This document shows positions 14,942-23,799 of a stretch of 64,000 nt of DNA, one piece after another (the first letter of the stretch is position 1; each line of letters begins with the position of its first letter). The DNA is taken from the NCBI GenBank assembly GCA_964558395.1, contig CAZLDS010000005.1, positions 21,586 through 85,585 of the forward strand, in the 5' to 3' direction. Origin of the DNA: CSP1-5 sp964558395. GTDB lineage: Bacteria > Methylomirabilota > Methylomirabilia > Methylomirabilales > CSP1-5. The notes beneath the pieces are model-generated. The model had not been told where the DNA came from. It saw only the letters and a program-made list of their open reading frames with translations, and made no database searches. Position numbers and translations under genes: made by a program.

Positions 14942-16216
14942 TTATATTTCCACGGTGGTTAACCTCGTGAAGCCAACCTGGCTGGTGGCGGAGGGAATCA
15001 TCATCACCGGGACCGTCAAAGCCGCCTGGGGGGGATCATTTATCCCTGCCAAGGCCTTCCCCCCTATGACCCGGTCCACCGTAGGAAGCGCCATCGCCTC
15101 GTTACTGTTCCCGGTGCTGACGAAGGCATCCGCGCGATCCGAGGAGGCATCGGAAAGGGGTGGCGCCGTCCCATCCGGGCCAGCTGGCTCATCCACGACA
15201 AGGATTGTCTTGACTCCCGCCTCTTCACACCGCTGGCAGTTGAGCATGAGATCCGTATCGGCATGCCCTCCCCCTTCCTTCGTGATGATGACGCCATCCG
15301 CCCCCAGGATATCTTTGGCCAACTTCGCGGCCATGACGGCCGATCGCTCCTTCTCATGGAGCGTCGGATGTTCATTCGCCACGATCACGCCCACAAAGCA
15401 GACGTCTCGTCCGTGCCGGCGATAGAGTGTTTGGACAACGGGGTTGTTCTGGTGGGTATAGGTGACGTTCTTGAAGCAGGGGGGCATTTCGTAGTTGCCG
15501 CTCACGATGCCCCCGTCCATCAGTTCGTTCGGATGCAGCAGCGTCGGCAGCAGCTTCCGGGCGTTATCCCCGTAGACAAATGGCTCGCAGAGGTCGGCCT
15601 GCGATTGGAGCTGGTAGATATAGGCGATGCGCGGCAGGCTTTTCACCTCGTCATCCAACTCGGGGAGCGGGACGAGGTCATAGACTTCGCGTTGATCAGG
15701 CTCAAGGTCCTTGCTCGCCTCGGCCAGATAGGTTGCTGCCTTCAGCCCCGCCATTTTGATGGCATGCGCACACTCGACCCGTTCCAGCCCCTCGGCAAAC
15801 TGCGGGATAAGGACAAGGTTGCAGGTCCGGGCGTAAGGAACCAACTCTGCCGCAGGACCACTCATATCAAGCAGTGCTTCCGGGACCGCTGGGATCTGGC
15901 CGGTCTCCACAACCGTGACCCCTCTGAGCACATGAGTCCGCCCCTCCCCCACACGCCCGCGTTTGCCGACCATCCCGGGGAAGATCTCTCCAGATCCGTC
16001 AACCTTCACCCGTGGTTCAATGACATCGAGGACATGGATGATGCGTTCCTTTTGATTGGGACGGGCGATTTCCAGCTCCAGACTCTGGAGACGGCGGTCG
16101 CCGAGCAGGAGTGTGAGAAGCTCCTCCTTGTTCACACAAAGGACGTGATCGCTGATGCAGGTCGTCTTCCCAAACTGGATATCCCTGATGAGACATACAC
16201 CTAATTCCAGCTTCAC
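14942..16216 (-). CDS. grdE: Glycine reductase protein B, GrdE-type proprotein
   Basis: The 424-residue product (MKLELGVCLIRDIQFGKTT...) has the length and landmarks of GrdE/GrdG: GEGRTHVLRGVTVVETG, NYEMPPCFKNVTYTHQNNP, DGVIITKEGGGHADTDLML, and NCQRCEEAGVK. The Asn-Cys step there is the site where the family proprotein is cut to create a carbonyl-capped subunit. The end has VSTGNSNEAMALP. Its partner is GrdB, encoded 10 bases downstream. Function: the substrate-binding alpha/beta subunits of component B, which activates the amine of glycine or a methylated relative as a Schiff base. Confidence 0.93.
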   Translation of the reverse strand: MKLELGVCLIRDIQFGKTTCISDHVLCVNKEELLTLLLGDRRLQSLELEIARPNQKERIIHVLDVIEPRVKVDGSGEIFPGMVGKRGRVGEGRTHVLRGVTVVETGQIPAVPEALLDMSGPAAELVPYARTCNLVLIPQFAEGLERVECAHAIKMAGLKAATYLAEASKDLEPDQREVYDLVPLPELDDEVKSLPRIAYIYQLQSQADLCEPFVYGDNARKLLPTLLHPNELMDGGIVSGNYEMPPCFKNVTYTHQNNPVVQTLYRRHGRDVCFVGVIVANEHPTLHEKERSAVMAAKLAKDILGADGVIITKEGGGHADTDLMLNCQRCEEAGVKTILVVDEPAGPDGTAPPLSDASSDRADAFVSTGNSNEAMALPTVDRVIGGKALAGINDPPQAALTVPVMMIPSATSQVGFTRLTTVEI

Positions 16217-16243
16217 CGCTTCGACCTCCTTGTACTTTCTCCC

Positions 16244-16708
16244 TCAGGAACCTCCCATCTCACGGATCTTCCTGAGGGGCTCGATAAGTCTGGGGACGTC
16301 AACCACGAGCTCCATCATGCCTACCTGTTCCCGATAGACCTCAGGATCAACCTGCGCCTTCAGTTCAGGTTCAAGGATGTGGTACACCGGGAGTCCCAAC
16401 TGGACCCCTCCGAGGACACCGGCATAGCTTGGATCACCCAGCGTCACTGTCTCCGCGAGGAGCCTGACGCTTTCTGCGTCAGTAGCTCCCAGGACGACCA
16501 CCACGTCGCGCACGTTGTGTCGCTCCGCTAGCTCCTTCACGCGCGCCTGGTTCTCCAAGTCCATGGCCCCGGCCGCTGTTCACACGAAGCATTCGGTGGC
16601 GGCGTAGATGATCTCCGCTCCAGTACTCTTCAGGCACTCACCAATGGCCGGAGCAGGAATGCCATCGCGCTCTCCAATGATGATCACCTTCTTGCCGGTC
16701 ACGGCCAT
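16244..16708 (-). CDS. grdA: Glycine reductase protein A selenoprotein
   Basis: Reading from ATG 16708 gives MAVTGKKVIIIGERDGIPAP, GECLKSTGAEIIYAATECFV, then UGA (16582-16580), then TAAGAMDLENQARV and on to 16244; 154 residues in all, as usual for GrdA. The Cys-F-V-Sec motif is diagnostic: the selenol accepts the carboxymethyl group from protein B, and the adjacent Cys closes a mixed selenide-sulfide that thioredoxin reduces. A frame-only view starts at the internal Met after the UGA and misses one third of the gene. It sits between grdC and grdE, 27 bases before grdE. Confidence 0.95.
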
Positions 16709-16733
16709 AGTCCTGCCCTCCTTTCCTTACCCA

Positions 16734-18182
16734 TCATCCCGGATTCGGCTCGAGGAGGAAAGAGACTCCATCGGGCAACTCCGTCATCCTCCCCAGAAAG
16801 AGGCTTCCTTTGGCGAGGAGCATCGTACACCGCAGCTTTCCGGCTCGCAGCCCGTCCCGAGCCTGCCCGAGGAAGCAAATGGCCGACGCAATGTGACCCT
16901 GCGTGGGGGCATAGCCAGGCATCCCATGACGCCGGACGAAAAGTTCTATCTCCTCCGGGCCAATCTCTCCCCGGAGCGTAGCCAGCGCCCCAATCATCCG
17001 GTAATTGGTGTGGGGAACATTGCCGCCTCCGGCCGGGACGGTAATCTCAGGGTTATGCATCTCCGTTGCATATTTGGTGACATCGGTCAACCGCCGTCCA
17101 AGCTTCTCCAAGGGCTTCAGAACCAGCGCCTCAGTGAGGGCTTGCTGGGAAGCACCAGTGCCGATGTCGTGTTTGCCGACAGCATCGGTCCTGAGAATGG
17201 GGCTCCGACCGTCATCGATTCCCACGACGAAGGCGACTCCCCCCAGCACGTCTTCCAAGAGTGGCATCTGGTTCTTGAGATGGCCCTTGCATTTCATCCC
17301 CAATTTGGCGAGAGAGCCTCCCCCCACGACGGCCACGTTCGTAAAGACCCCCGCCTGGACAAGAGCTGCTGCGACGATCGCCGCGTGCATGGGGGAGGCA
17401 CAGAAAGCCTTCACATCGGCGCCCGACGCTTTCTTGAGGCCGGCCATCTCTCCGATAGCCTTGCCCAGGCTTCCCCCACCCCGCTGGTAGCGGTCTCCTA
17501 CGGCCTCCTCTGAGCCTCCGATAATGTAGTCAATCTCCAGTGGAGAAAGGCCTCCTTCCCCGGCGAGCTGTCGAAGCAGGTGACGAAGGGCCAAGATCCC
17601 TGTCGCCTTGCACGCCAAATTTTCCAAGAGAATTGCAGCGGTCAGGGCCTCATCCTCATCGTGGTCCCTCAGCACACACCCAACAATCTTCTCTCCGCTG
17701 AGAAGGGGAATGGCTTCATCCCGTCCAACTTTCGCTTGAATCTCACGGAGAGGAACCCCTCCCGTTAGCCGACTCAAATCCTCCGGAGGTGAAAGGGGAT
17801 GGGTCTGGAGTTTCTCTCGTGTGACCTCCGTAAACCCTGTGTCAAGTTGCACCAGGTTGAATTGATCGGCCACTTTCAGCAGGCCGTAGAACTCCTCCTC
17901 CGGCATGATCTCCCCATAGGGACCGGTATGGGCCGCCTGCTGAAGCACATGTGTGTACCAAGGGTGCTGGAAGCTCCAGAGGTCGTCCGGGAGAAGATTA
18001 CCGATAAAGACCTGGTGTGGGGCGTATCCGACCGCCTCCTCGTAGCTTCTCATGTGTCGCCTCAGTTCCCCGAGCAGATTTGCGTCTCGCCGGATTTCTC
18101 GGAGGGGTTTCGATCCAAAAGGGACCAGGTCAGGAACGTGGGCCAGGATGCAGGCAACCCCTTTAATAACAGGAAACCCCAC
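16734..18182 (-). CDS. grdC: Glycine reductase protein C, beta subunit
   Basis: An ATG at 18197 is available, but GGAGGAGGGG (18195-18186) precedes a GTG at 18182 that gives GFPVIKGVACILAHVPDLVP, the normal GrdC N-terminus, so 18182 is chosen (482 residues). The protein has thiolase/FabH-like features: IIGGSEEAVGDRY, AFCASPMHAAIVAAALVQAG, GTGASQQALTEALVLKPLEKLG, AGGGNVPHTNYRMIGALA and the C-terminal LPDGVSFLLEPNPG. GrdC with GrdD converts the carboxymethyl-selenoether of GrdA to acetyl phosphate. No grdD is present in the window. First gene of the operon; a TATAGT-like -10 lies about 60-80 bases upstream. Confidence 0.92.
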   Translation of the reverse strand: MGFPVIKGVACILAHVPDLVPFGSKPLREIRRDANLLGELRRHMRSYEEAVGYAPHQVFIGNLLPDDLWSFQHPWYTHVLQQAAHTGPYGEIMPEEEFYGLLKVADQFNLVQLDTGFTEVTREKLQTHPLSPPEDLSRLTGGVPLREIQAKVGRDEAIPLLSGEKIVGCVLRDHDEDEALTAAILLENLACKATGILALRHLLRQLAGEGGLSPLEIDYIIGGSEEAVGDRYQRGGGSLGKAIGEMAGLKKASGADVKAFCASPMHAAIVAAALVQAGVFTNVAVVGGGSLAKLGMKCKGHLKNQMPLLEDVLGGVAFVVGIDDGRSPILRTDAVGKHDIGTGASQQALTEALVLKPLEKLGRRLTDVTKYATEMHNPEITVPAGGGNVPHTNYRMIGALATLRGEIGPEEIELFVRRHGMPGYAPTQGHIASAICFLGQARDGLRAGKLRCTMLLAKGSLFLGRMTELPDGVSFLLEPNPG

Positions 18183-18415
18183 TGACCCCTCCTCCATGGC
18201 ACGTGAAGCGAACAGGCAGGTTTAACAGCGAACGCCCGGGGGCAGAGGCCCGCCAGGCGCCTTCACTATACAATCCTTTGAAAATAAAGAGATTGGGGGC
18301 ATTCTTCTATCCCTCTGCTGGTCGGCTCCAAGCTATTCGGCGACTGGGCAGGCTGTCAAGGGTCCGTCAGAAATGTGTAAAGAGAACGTTGGCACGTCTC
18401 GGCACACGGGCTGCC

Positions 18416-19420
18416 TCAACGCATCCATTCCTTGGCCGCATCGAGAACTGTATCGACGGTGATGTCCTCAATCCGCTCAGTCGGGCTCCGGACGACTCGG
18501 GCATGCGCGCCGTAGGGCCCGTTCACCTCGGGACGCGTCGGCCCGTAGAGGCCTATCGTCGGAATGCCTAAGGCCGCAGCGAGATGGAGCGGGCCGGTAT
18601 CATTGCCAACCACGAGGTGGGTTCGTCTGAGGAACGCAGCCAGCTCAGGGACGGAGGTCGTCGAAATGGCGATCGCCCGACCGTCAAGACCTTGAGTAAG
18701 AACCTGCAACAACCCTTCTTCTCCGGGACCCACGAGGAGGAGTATTCTCGCGTTCGGGCCGTCCGCCAAGCGCTCGGCCAACTGGCGAAAAGAAGCCGGT
18801 GGCCACTGCTTCGGGAGCCGGCGGGTCGCAGGGATCAGAGCCACGATTCGATCCTGCGGTGTGACCCCCTGCCTCTGGAGCAGTGCTGTTGCCTTTGCTT
18901 CGGCCTCTGGAACGACGGGGAGAGGAAAGCCGATCTCTCGGACCGGGATCCCGAGCGGCTCTAGGAGGCTCAAATGCTGCTCGACCAGATGAACCGCCCC
19001 TGGGGGCGGGGTCACCCGATGGGTTGTGAATAGGGAGGAAAGCGGCTCTCGTGCGGCGCGCCATCGAAAGCCAATGCGGACCGGGGCATGCGTCAGCACG
19101 GTAAAGATGGAGCTCTTCAAGAGCCCTTGGGCATCGATGGCCACATCGAGCCGGAGGGCGCGCAGTCGACCGCTCAGCTCTTTCAGCTCGCGAAACACCT
19201 TGATTGCTCCGGCGGGTGTCCGAAGCTCGCGCCGCCAGAAACGCGTTGGGCCTACCACGACTTCATCGACAACCGGATTGTTCAGGAGCAGGCCTCGCTC
19301 CCGTTCTTCGACAATCCAGACGATATAGTTCTTCGGATTGTGAACCCGGATCGCGTGGGCAAGAGATAGCGTATGGACTAAATCGCCGAGGGAGGTTAGT
19401 CGGACGATCGCAATCCGCAT
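18416..19420 (-). CDS. Heptosyltransferase, GT9 family (WaaC-like)
   Basis: The 334-residue enzyme starts MRIAIVRLTSLGDLVHTL, with the GT9 nucleotide-sugar Rossmann entry, and has LIPATRRLPKQWPPASFRQLA and the C-terminal donor-site motif VGNDTGPLHLAAALGIPTIGLYGPT. This pattern fits an ADP-heptose:LPS heptosyltransferase; the SLGDLVHT start is typical of the WaaC (HepI) branch, while the gene at 21726 resembles WaaF. Membrane-associated, it adds heptose to Kdo2-lipid A. The intergenic DNA between it and grdC (about 230 bases) contains no gene. Confidence 0.88.
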   Translation of the reverse strand: MRIAIVRLTSLGDLVHTLSLAHAIRVHNPKNYIVWIVEERERGLLLNNPVVDEVVVGPTRFWRRELRTPAGAIKVFRELKELSGRLRALRLDVAIDAQGLLKSSIFTVLTHAPVRIGFRWRAAREPLSSLFTTHRVTPPPGAVHLVEQHLSLLEPLGIPVREIGFPLPVVPEAEAKATALLQRQGVTPQDRIVALIPATRRLPKQWPPASFRQLAERLADGPNARILLLVGPGEEGLLQVLTQGLDGRAIAISTTSVPELAAFLRRTHLVVGNDTGPLHLAAALGIPTIGLYGPTRPEVNGPYGAHARVVRSPTERIEDITVDTVLDAAKEWMR

Positions 19421-19454
19421 CAGTGCTCCTCAGTGTGTCGCATGAAGCGGCTCC

Positions 19455-20093
19455 TCAATCGCTACCGAGCCAGCGAAAGAGCCCAAACTTTTTTAGCCGT
19501 GCTGACCTTCTGTGGCGAGCCAATTCACGGCCTACGACGTGCTGGTCGGTGACCCAGTTCAGCTGAATCACCCGGCGTTCCCCTTCAAAGGACTTATGCC
19601 CGTGGAACGAATTATCGGAGCGACGGAACGCGAGGAGTGTCCCCCATTCCGGCGGAACCTCAGCAACCGCGTCTTCCAAGTCATCTTTGCTCCGCAGCAA
19701 GCGTAACCGGCCGCCCTCGGGTTCCCACCCTTCATTCATATAGATCAGAACCGTGATGATCTTCGTTGCCGTATCCGTATGAATCTGGCCATCCTTTCTC
19801 TGGCAGCGTCCACGGACGGTAACCATGGTCGGACGGTTCGACAGACCGATCCCAAATTTCCCCGACACCGCCGCCTCGAATTCCGGTCCCCGCAACTCTT
19901 CCAAGAGGGCCCCAAAGGCCAGTCCATAGGGCCGTTCGGTCACCGGGAAACTCCCCGGTTGAGAAACTTGCGGATAATCCGCGTCCAATGATGGCTTGGC
20001 TTCCCGCTTCAGAAAACCCGGGACGATCACAAATTCAAAGGGATCTCGATTCAGCGGCGTCTTTTGAAACGCGTCTACATCCAAAACAGCCAT
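19455..20093 (-). CDS. 2-oxoglutarate/Fe(II)-dependent oxygenase
   Basis: ATG 20093 (MAVLDVDAFQKTPLNRDPFE) is preferred to an ATG nine codons upstream because GGGAGAG precedes it. The 212-residue protein carries an HxD...H iron facial triad: QIHTDTATKIITVLIYMN, then SDNSFHGHKSFEGERRVIQLNWV with the distal His and an Arg suited to bind 2-oxoglutarate. The fold resembles prolyl-4-hydroxylase-like bacterial oxygenases, some of which modify sugars or lipid A; the substrate is unknown. It lies between heptosyltransferase and amrB genes on the same strand. Confidence 0.8.
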   Translation of the reverse strand: MAVLDVDAFQKTPLNRDPFEFVIVPGFLKREAKPSLDADYPQVSQPGSFPVTERPYGLAFGALLEELRGPEFEAAVSGKFGIGLSNRPTMVTVRGRCQRKDGQIHTDTATKIITVLIYMNEGWEPEGGRLRLLRSKDDLEDAVAEVPPEWGTLLAFRRSDNSFHGHKSFEGERRVIQLNWVTDQHVVGRELARHRRSARLKKFGLFRWLGSD

Positions 20094-20151
20094 CCCGACT
20101 CTCCCACTCCATGCAAGCATCGCGGTATTTTACACGTTTCGCGCCTTTCTA

Positions 20152-20964
20152 TCAAGGGGCGTCTGAAAAGATCACACCGGCGTATCCCACGACGGAGGCG
20201 TAGTCTTTGGTCACATCTCCCGAGGTGGCGTAGCGGACCAGCTCGGCCTTCCTCGTTCCTAGCATCTTGGCCGCGATCAACATCGCGGTCGCGGGGTGAA
20301 ACCCACACATACTGATCCGCTCCCGGAGGACCGTCATGTGCAGGCGTTCCGGGTCCAAGTCTAGCATCGCCTCGATAGCCATCCGGTCTTTCCTTTCGGC
20401 CATCTCCTGAGAGACGTAGTGACTCAGATCGGTACTGGCGACCAGCAGCACCCGCTTCCCCGAAGCCCGGATCGCTTCGGCCACAGCCTGCCCCACATCG
20501 CGGCACACGCCATACTCATGACTCAACAGACAGATAGGGACAAAAGAGACCTCGGGAAACCGGACTTGAAGGAGCGGGAGTTGGACCTCGATCGAGTGTT
20601 CTTTCCGATGGGCCCGATCATCCTCCTCGAGCACCCGGGATCGATCCAGGATGGCCCGCGCAAGCTCCGTATCGATCGTGACTTCTCCTAAGGGTGTTTC
20701 CCAGGTGCCTGAGGTGATGATAGCCGCCCCAGCCCCCAGCCCGGTATGGTTGGGCCCCAAGATGACACAACTGCGAGGAGGGCTCAGGCGGGCGTAGACC
20801 GCCCCTGCCACACCGCCGGAGTACATGTAGCCCGCATGGGGGACGACGACGCCGACGGCGTCGACCTTCTCCTCTACCTTGGGCAGGAGGTCTTCCACCT
20901 GAGGTCGGAGCGCTCTGGCCGACCCACTGTAAAACAGGCCTGCCACCGCTGGTTGCCGTATCAT
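20152..20964 (-). CDS. amrB: AmmeMemoRadiSam system protein B (MEMO1 family)
   Basis: The 270-residue protein opens with RQPAVAGLFYSGSARAL and contains VVPHAGYMYSGGVAGAVY, GPNHTGLGAGAAI, EHSIEVQLPLLQ, STDLSHYVSQ and a C-terminal YASVVGYAGVIF. These are the landmarks of the MEMO1 family, whose conserved His residues resemble the metal site of class III extradiol dioxygenases. In many genomes it is encoded with AmmeMemoRadiSam proteins A (AMMECR1) and a radical SAM enzyme; neither is visible, but the assembly gap (21009-21018) lies just upstream. The biochemical role is not established. Confidence 0.9.
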   Translation of the reverse strand: MIRQPAVAGLFYSGSARALRPQVEDLLPKVEEKVDAVGVVVPHAGYMYSGGVAGAVYARLSPPRSCVILGPNHTGLGAGAAIITSGTWETPLGEVTIDTELARAILDRSRVLEEDDRAHRKEHSIEVQLPLLQVRFPEVSFVPICLLSHEYGVCRDVGQAVAEAIRASGKRVLLVASTDLSHYVSQEMAERKDRMAIEAMLDLDPERLHMTVLRERISMCGFHPATAMLIAAKMLGTRKAELVRYATSGDVTKDYASVVGYAGVIFSDAP

Positions 20965-21143
20965 CCATCCCTCCTATCCGAAGCCACTTCTTCCCCGACG
21001 TCGGACGANNNNNNNNNNCCGTATCATGGGACACTCCAGTCCGATGTCCGACCCGTCCTCCGTAGCAGTCCTGCGGAGGGTGGAAGTCCAAGGTCCGAAG
21101 CCGCTCCCAAGAGGTCCTTGCCCGACGGACATAGGACTTCGGA
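20965..21143. repeat. Heptad-armed repeat element R1 (with assembly gap)
   Basis: Between amrB and gmhB. It holds AGTCCGATGTCCGA near 21040, a hairpin CCTCCGTAG...CTGCGGAGG near 21055-21080, AAGTCCAAGGTCCGAAG, and the opposing arm CGGACATAGGACTTCGGACT near 21129-21148. The runs repeat with a 7-base period and the two outer arms are reverse complements of each other in part. The scaffold Ns fall inside it, consistent with a repeat that broke the assembly. Confidence 0.6.
21009..21018. other. Assembly gap (10 N)
   Basis: Ten Ns in the intergenic space between amrB and gmhB. Real gap length is unknown, so the distance between these two genes and any gene lost in the gap cannot be judged. Confidence 0.95.
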
Positions 21144-21710
21144 CTATGCAATGGTCCTGTTCAGGATCCATCGAGCCGCGGCCGGAAGGTCGGGGGCGAT
21201 GTAGTCTGGCTGAATGGATCCCGAGACGTCGCTGAGCCGCCCTTGTCCGGTCAGCACGAGGATGGCAGGCATGCCCATCTGCCGTCCCAGTTCGATATCG
21301 ATGAGCTTATCCCCGACAACGTAGGATCGGCTCAAGTCAATGTTGTGCTCCTGAACAGCGCGCTGAACCAGTCCTCCACTCGGTTTTCGGCAATCGCACA
21401 CCTGCCGATAGGGCGGTGTCCCTTCCGGGGAGTGGGGGCAGTAATACGTCCCGGTCAGCGTGACTCCCTCTGCCTCGAGCATCGCCTCGAGTCTGCTCTG
21501 GATTTCTTCCAGCGCCACCTCGGTCAACATCCCGCGCGCGATACCCGACTGGTTGCTCACCACCACCAGACGAAAGTTTCGCTCCTGCAGGAGCCGGAGC
21601 CCTTGCCCGACTCCGGGCAAGAGACGGATCTCCGAAGGATCGGTGAGGTACCCCGGATCTTCGTTGATTGTGCCATCGCGGTCCAGAAAGATCGCTGGCG
21701 TCCCCTTCAT
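21144..21710 (-). CDS. gmhB: Heptose 1,7-bisphosphate 7-phosphatase
   Basis: ATG 21710 gives MKGTPAIFLDRDGTINEDPG with the HAD nucleophile motif DxDGT. VVSNQSGIARG is motif II, and CPHSPEG...CDCRKPSGG supplies the CxH...CxC zinc site typical of GmhB. VGDKLIDIELG is motif IV. The 188-residue enzyme makes D-glycero-manno-heptose 1-phosphate for ADP-heptose, the donor used by the two heptosyltransferases encoded nearby. It follows waaF by 15 bases. Confidence 0.92.
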   Translation of the reverse strand: MKGTPAIFLDRDGTINEDPGYLTDPSEIRLLPGVGQGLRLLQERNFRLVVVSNQSGIARGMLTEVALEEIQSRLEAMLEAEGVTLTGTYYCPHSPEGTPPYRQVCDCRKPSGGLVQRAVQEHNIDLSRSYVVGDKLIDIELGRQMGMPAILVLTGQGRLSDVSGSIQPDYIAPDLPAAARWILNRTIA

Positions 21711-21725
21711 CCTGCACCCATACAC

Positions 21726-22805
21726 TTAAAGTATTACTTCACTATTCCTTCTATATATAATTGATACTTCAGAATACACTGCTTCAACTGAAATACCCGT
21801 CATACATCGGTGATCAATCGGGCATTCTCGGAGCAGGCACGGGCTACATGGAACCGGATGCCTCAACAGTACATGCGGACCCACCGGCGAGGTCGTTTTG
21901 GGATCCGTCGGCCCGAAGATCGCTACAACCGGAACGCCGACAGCTGCCCCGACGTGCATCGCCCCCGTATCATTCGTCACAAACACGGCGCACCGTCTGA
22001 GCACCGCACCAAGCTCCTGGATATCCGTACGGCCTGTCAGATCAATGACCCGCTCCGGATACCGCGTGCTCGATCGAACGACCCGCGCCGCGGGTCCATC
22101 GGCCTGAACCCCGGTCAGCAAAACCTTCATCCCAAAATCCTCCACCAGACGATCGGCCAAGGCGGCATACCGATCGGCCGGCCACTGCTTGGCCGAACCA
22201 TAGGTGGCGCCGGGGTTCAGGGCAACGATGGCTTCCTCCGACCGCACCCCTTCTCCTTCGAGAAGGGCGCCGGCCCTCTCCTCGGCTCCCTCGCTGAGGT
22301 ATAACGTGGGCGCCACTTCCTCCTTCACCCACCCCACTGCACTAACCAGCGCCTGATAGTAGTCAACGTGATGCAGCGTTTCCGTCCATCGATCTCGGAG
22401 CACCACATCAGTGAGAAGGAAACCCCTTCCTTGCGTATTATAGCCAATGCGGTAGGGGATTTGCGCCAGCACCGCGATGAGGGCCGCCTCAATGGCATTC
22501 TGAAGCAGGATGGCGAGATCAAAGCGGGCGTCCCGAAGCTGTCGCGCGAGCCGGAGGAGGCCCAACACTCCCTTATGCCGGCCGTCCTGCTCGTAGAGAA
22601 GGATCTCGTTGATGTGAGGGTTCCCCTCAAAGACGCCTGCCACCCGCGGTTTCACCAGCAGGACGATCTTCGCGTGGGGAAAGGTCTTTCGGACTTGGGC
22701 GATGGCCGGCGTGGTCATTACCGCGTCCCCCACCCAGTTTACACCCCGGATCAGAATCCGCTGAATCCGATCCGAATCAATCACTTTTCGGGTAACCACT
22801 TTCAT
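21726..22805 (-). CDS. waaF: ADP-heptose:LPS heptosyltransferase II
   Basis: The GT9 enzyme has RILIRGVNWVGDAVMTTPAI at the N-terminus, LNPGATYGSAKQWPADRYAAL in the middle, and FVTNDTGAMHVGAAVGVPVV with GPTDPKTTSP for the ADP-heptose site; the GDAV and GATYGSAKQWP motifs are characteristic of WaaF. The start is taken at ATG 22805; a TTG at 22820 is possible. The C-terminal cluster CSPCLLRECPIDHRC is a typical Cys-rich WaaF tail. It adds the second core heptose. Confidence 0.93.
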   Translation of the reverse strand: MKVVTRKVIDSDRIQRILIRGVNWVGDAVMTTPAIAQVRKTFPHAKIVLLVKPRVAGVFEGNPHINEILLYEQDGRHKGVLGLLRLARQLRDARFDLAILLQNAIEAALIAVLAQIPYRIGYNTQGRGFLLTDVVLRDRWTETLHHVDYYQALVSAVGWVKEEVAPTLYLSEGAEERAGALLEGEGVRSEEAIVALNPGATYGSAKQWPADRYAALADRLVEDFGMKVLLTGVQADGPAARVVRSSTRYPERVIDLTGRTDIQELGAVLRRCAVFVTNDTGAMHVGAAVGVPVVAIFGPTDPKTTSPVGPHVLLRHPVPCSPCLLRECPIDHRCMTGISVEAVYSEVSIIYRRNSEVIL

Positions 22806-22835
22806 GGCGATGCAGGCCAACCATGCTATTAGCGA

Positions 22836-23795
22836 TCAGGAGTGAGCAGTCTCACGTTCCTGACTCAGGGCTGGCGGCGGACCGCTAAGGGCTCCTTCTT
22901 CCAGGGATTTCCATCGCCGGTGGATCCACAACCACTGCTCTGGCCTGTGGCGGATGAGTTCCTCGAGTGCGGCCGTCATGGCGGCGGTCAACGCAACGAC
23001 ATCCTCCCTCACCGTTCCGGTGGGGGGGACGCTGATCTCCTTTCCCTGAAGGACTCGGAATCTGCCCCTCCCCTCCCGGACAATGACGACAGGGATGACG
23101 GCCGCGCCGCTTCGAAGCGCCCAGAAGGCCGGTGCGGAGGTTGTGCAGGCCGGATGTCCGAAAAAGTTCACCACGACGCCTTTCTCTGGCGAGACGTGTT
23201 GATCGATGAGGACACCGATTCTTTCGCCCTGACGGAGGACGTCCAGGACAGCGCCCATCGCCTTTCGCTTACTCACGATCCGACTGCCCAGCCGTCGCCG
23301 GAGAGCGTTCACGAGTCGATCGAGATACGGATTGTCCAAGGGACGTGCCACAACAGTCAGGGGTCTCCCCACAACATAGGTCGCGAAGGCCGGGAGATAC
23401 TCCCATGGGCCAAAGTGGGCCGTCACATATATGATCCCCTGCCTTCTGGCCCTGTGGGATTCCAGGACTTCCGGGCCTTCGATTTCAAAGGCTTCCGCGA
23501 AGGCCTGAGGGCTGAGTCGGACGAGCCGGCACATATCCACGAAGGTCTGGCCCAGGCAACAAAAAGTGGACCGCGCCATCCCCACAATCTCATCGGGCCT
23601 GCAGACGCCGCCAAAGGCCCGGCGGAGATTTTCAAGTGCCACGCTCCGGTGGCGGCGGTCTACAAAAAAAATCAGGCGACCCAACGCTCTGCCCAAGGGG
23701 TATGAAATCCAGAGGGGTAGGTAGGCTACGGGCACCGCCACGACCAAGACGAGTGTACTGGCCACGAGATCGCCCCAGTGCGGCCGCGCTTTCAC
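22836..23795 (-). CDS. lpxL: Lipid A late acyltransferase (LpxL/HtrB family)
   Basis: A GTG at 23795 follows AGGTGAAGAG, which overlaps the lpxK stop. The 319-residue enzyme has one N-terminal transmembrane helix and the acyltransferase box TAHFGPWEYLP (H-x4-E), followed by VVARPLDNPYLDRLV and WLWIHRRWK near the C-terminus, all typical of LpxL/LpxM. It transfers an acyl chain from acyl-ACP to Kdo-lipid A at the inner membrane. Order lpxK-lpxL-waaF fits the pathway. Confidence 0.9.
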   Translation of the reverse strand: MKARPHWGDLVASTLVLVVAVPVAYLPLWISYPLGRALGRLIFFVDRRHRSVALENLRRAFGGVCRPDEIVGMARSTFCCLGQTFVDMCRLVRLSPQAFAEAFEIEGPEVLESHRARRQGIIYVTAHFGPWEYLPAFATYVVGRPLTVVARPLDNPYLDRLVNALRRRLGSRIVSKRKAMGAVLDVLRQGERIGVLIDQHVSPEKGVVVNFFGHPACTTSAPAFWALRSGAAVIPVVIVREGRGRFRVLQGKEISVPPTGTVREDVVALTAAMTAALEELIRHRPEQWLWIHRRWKSLEEGALSGPPPALSQERETAHS

Positions 23796-23799
23796 CTCT

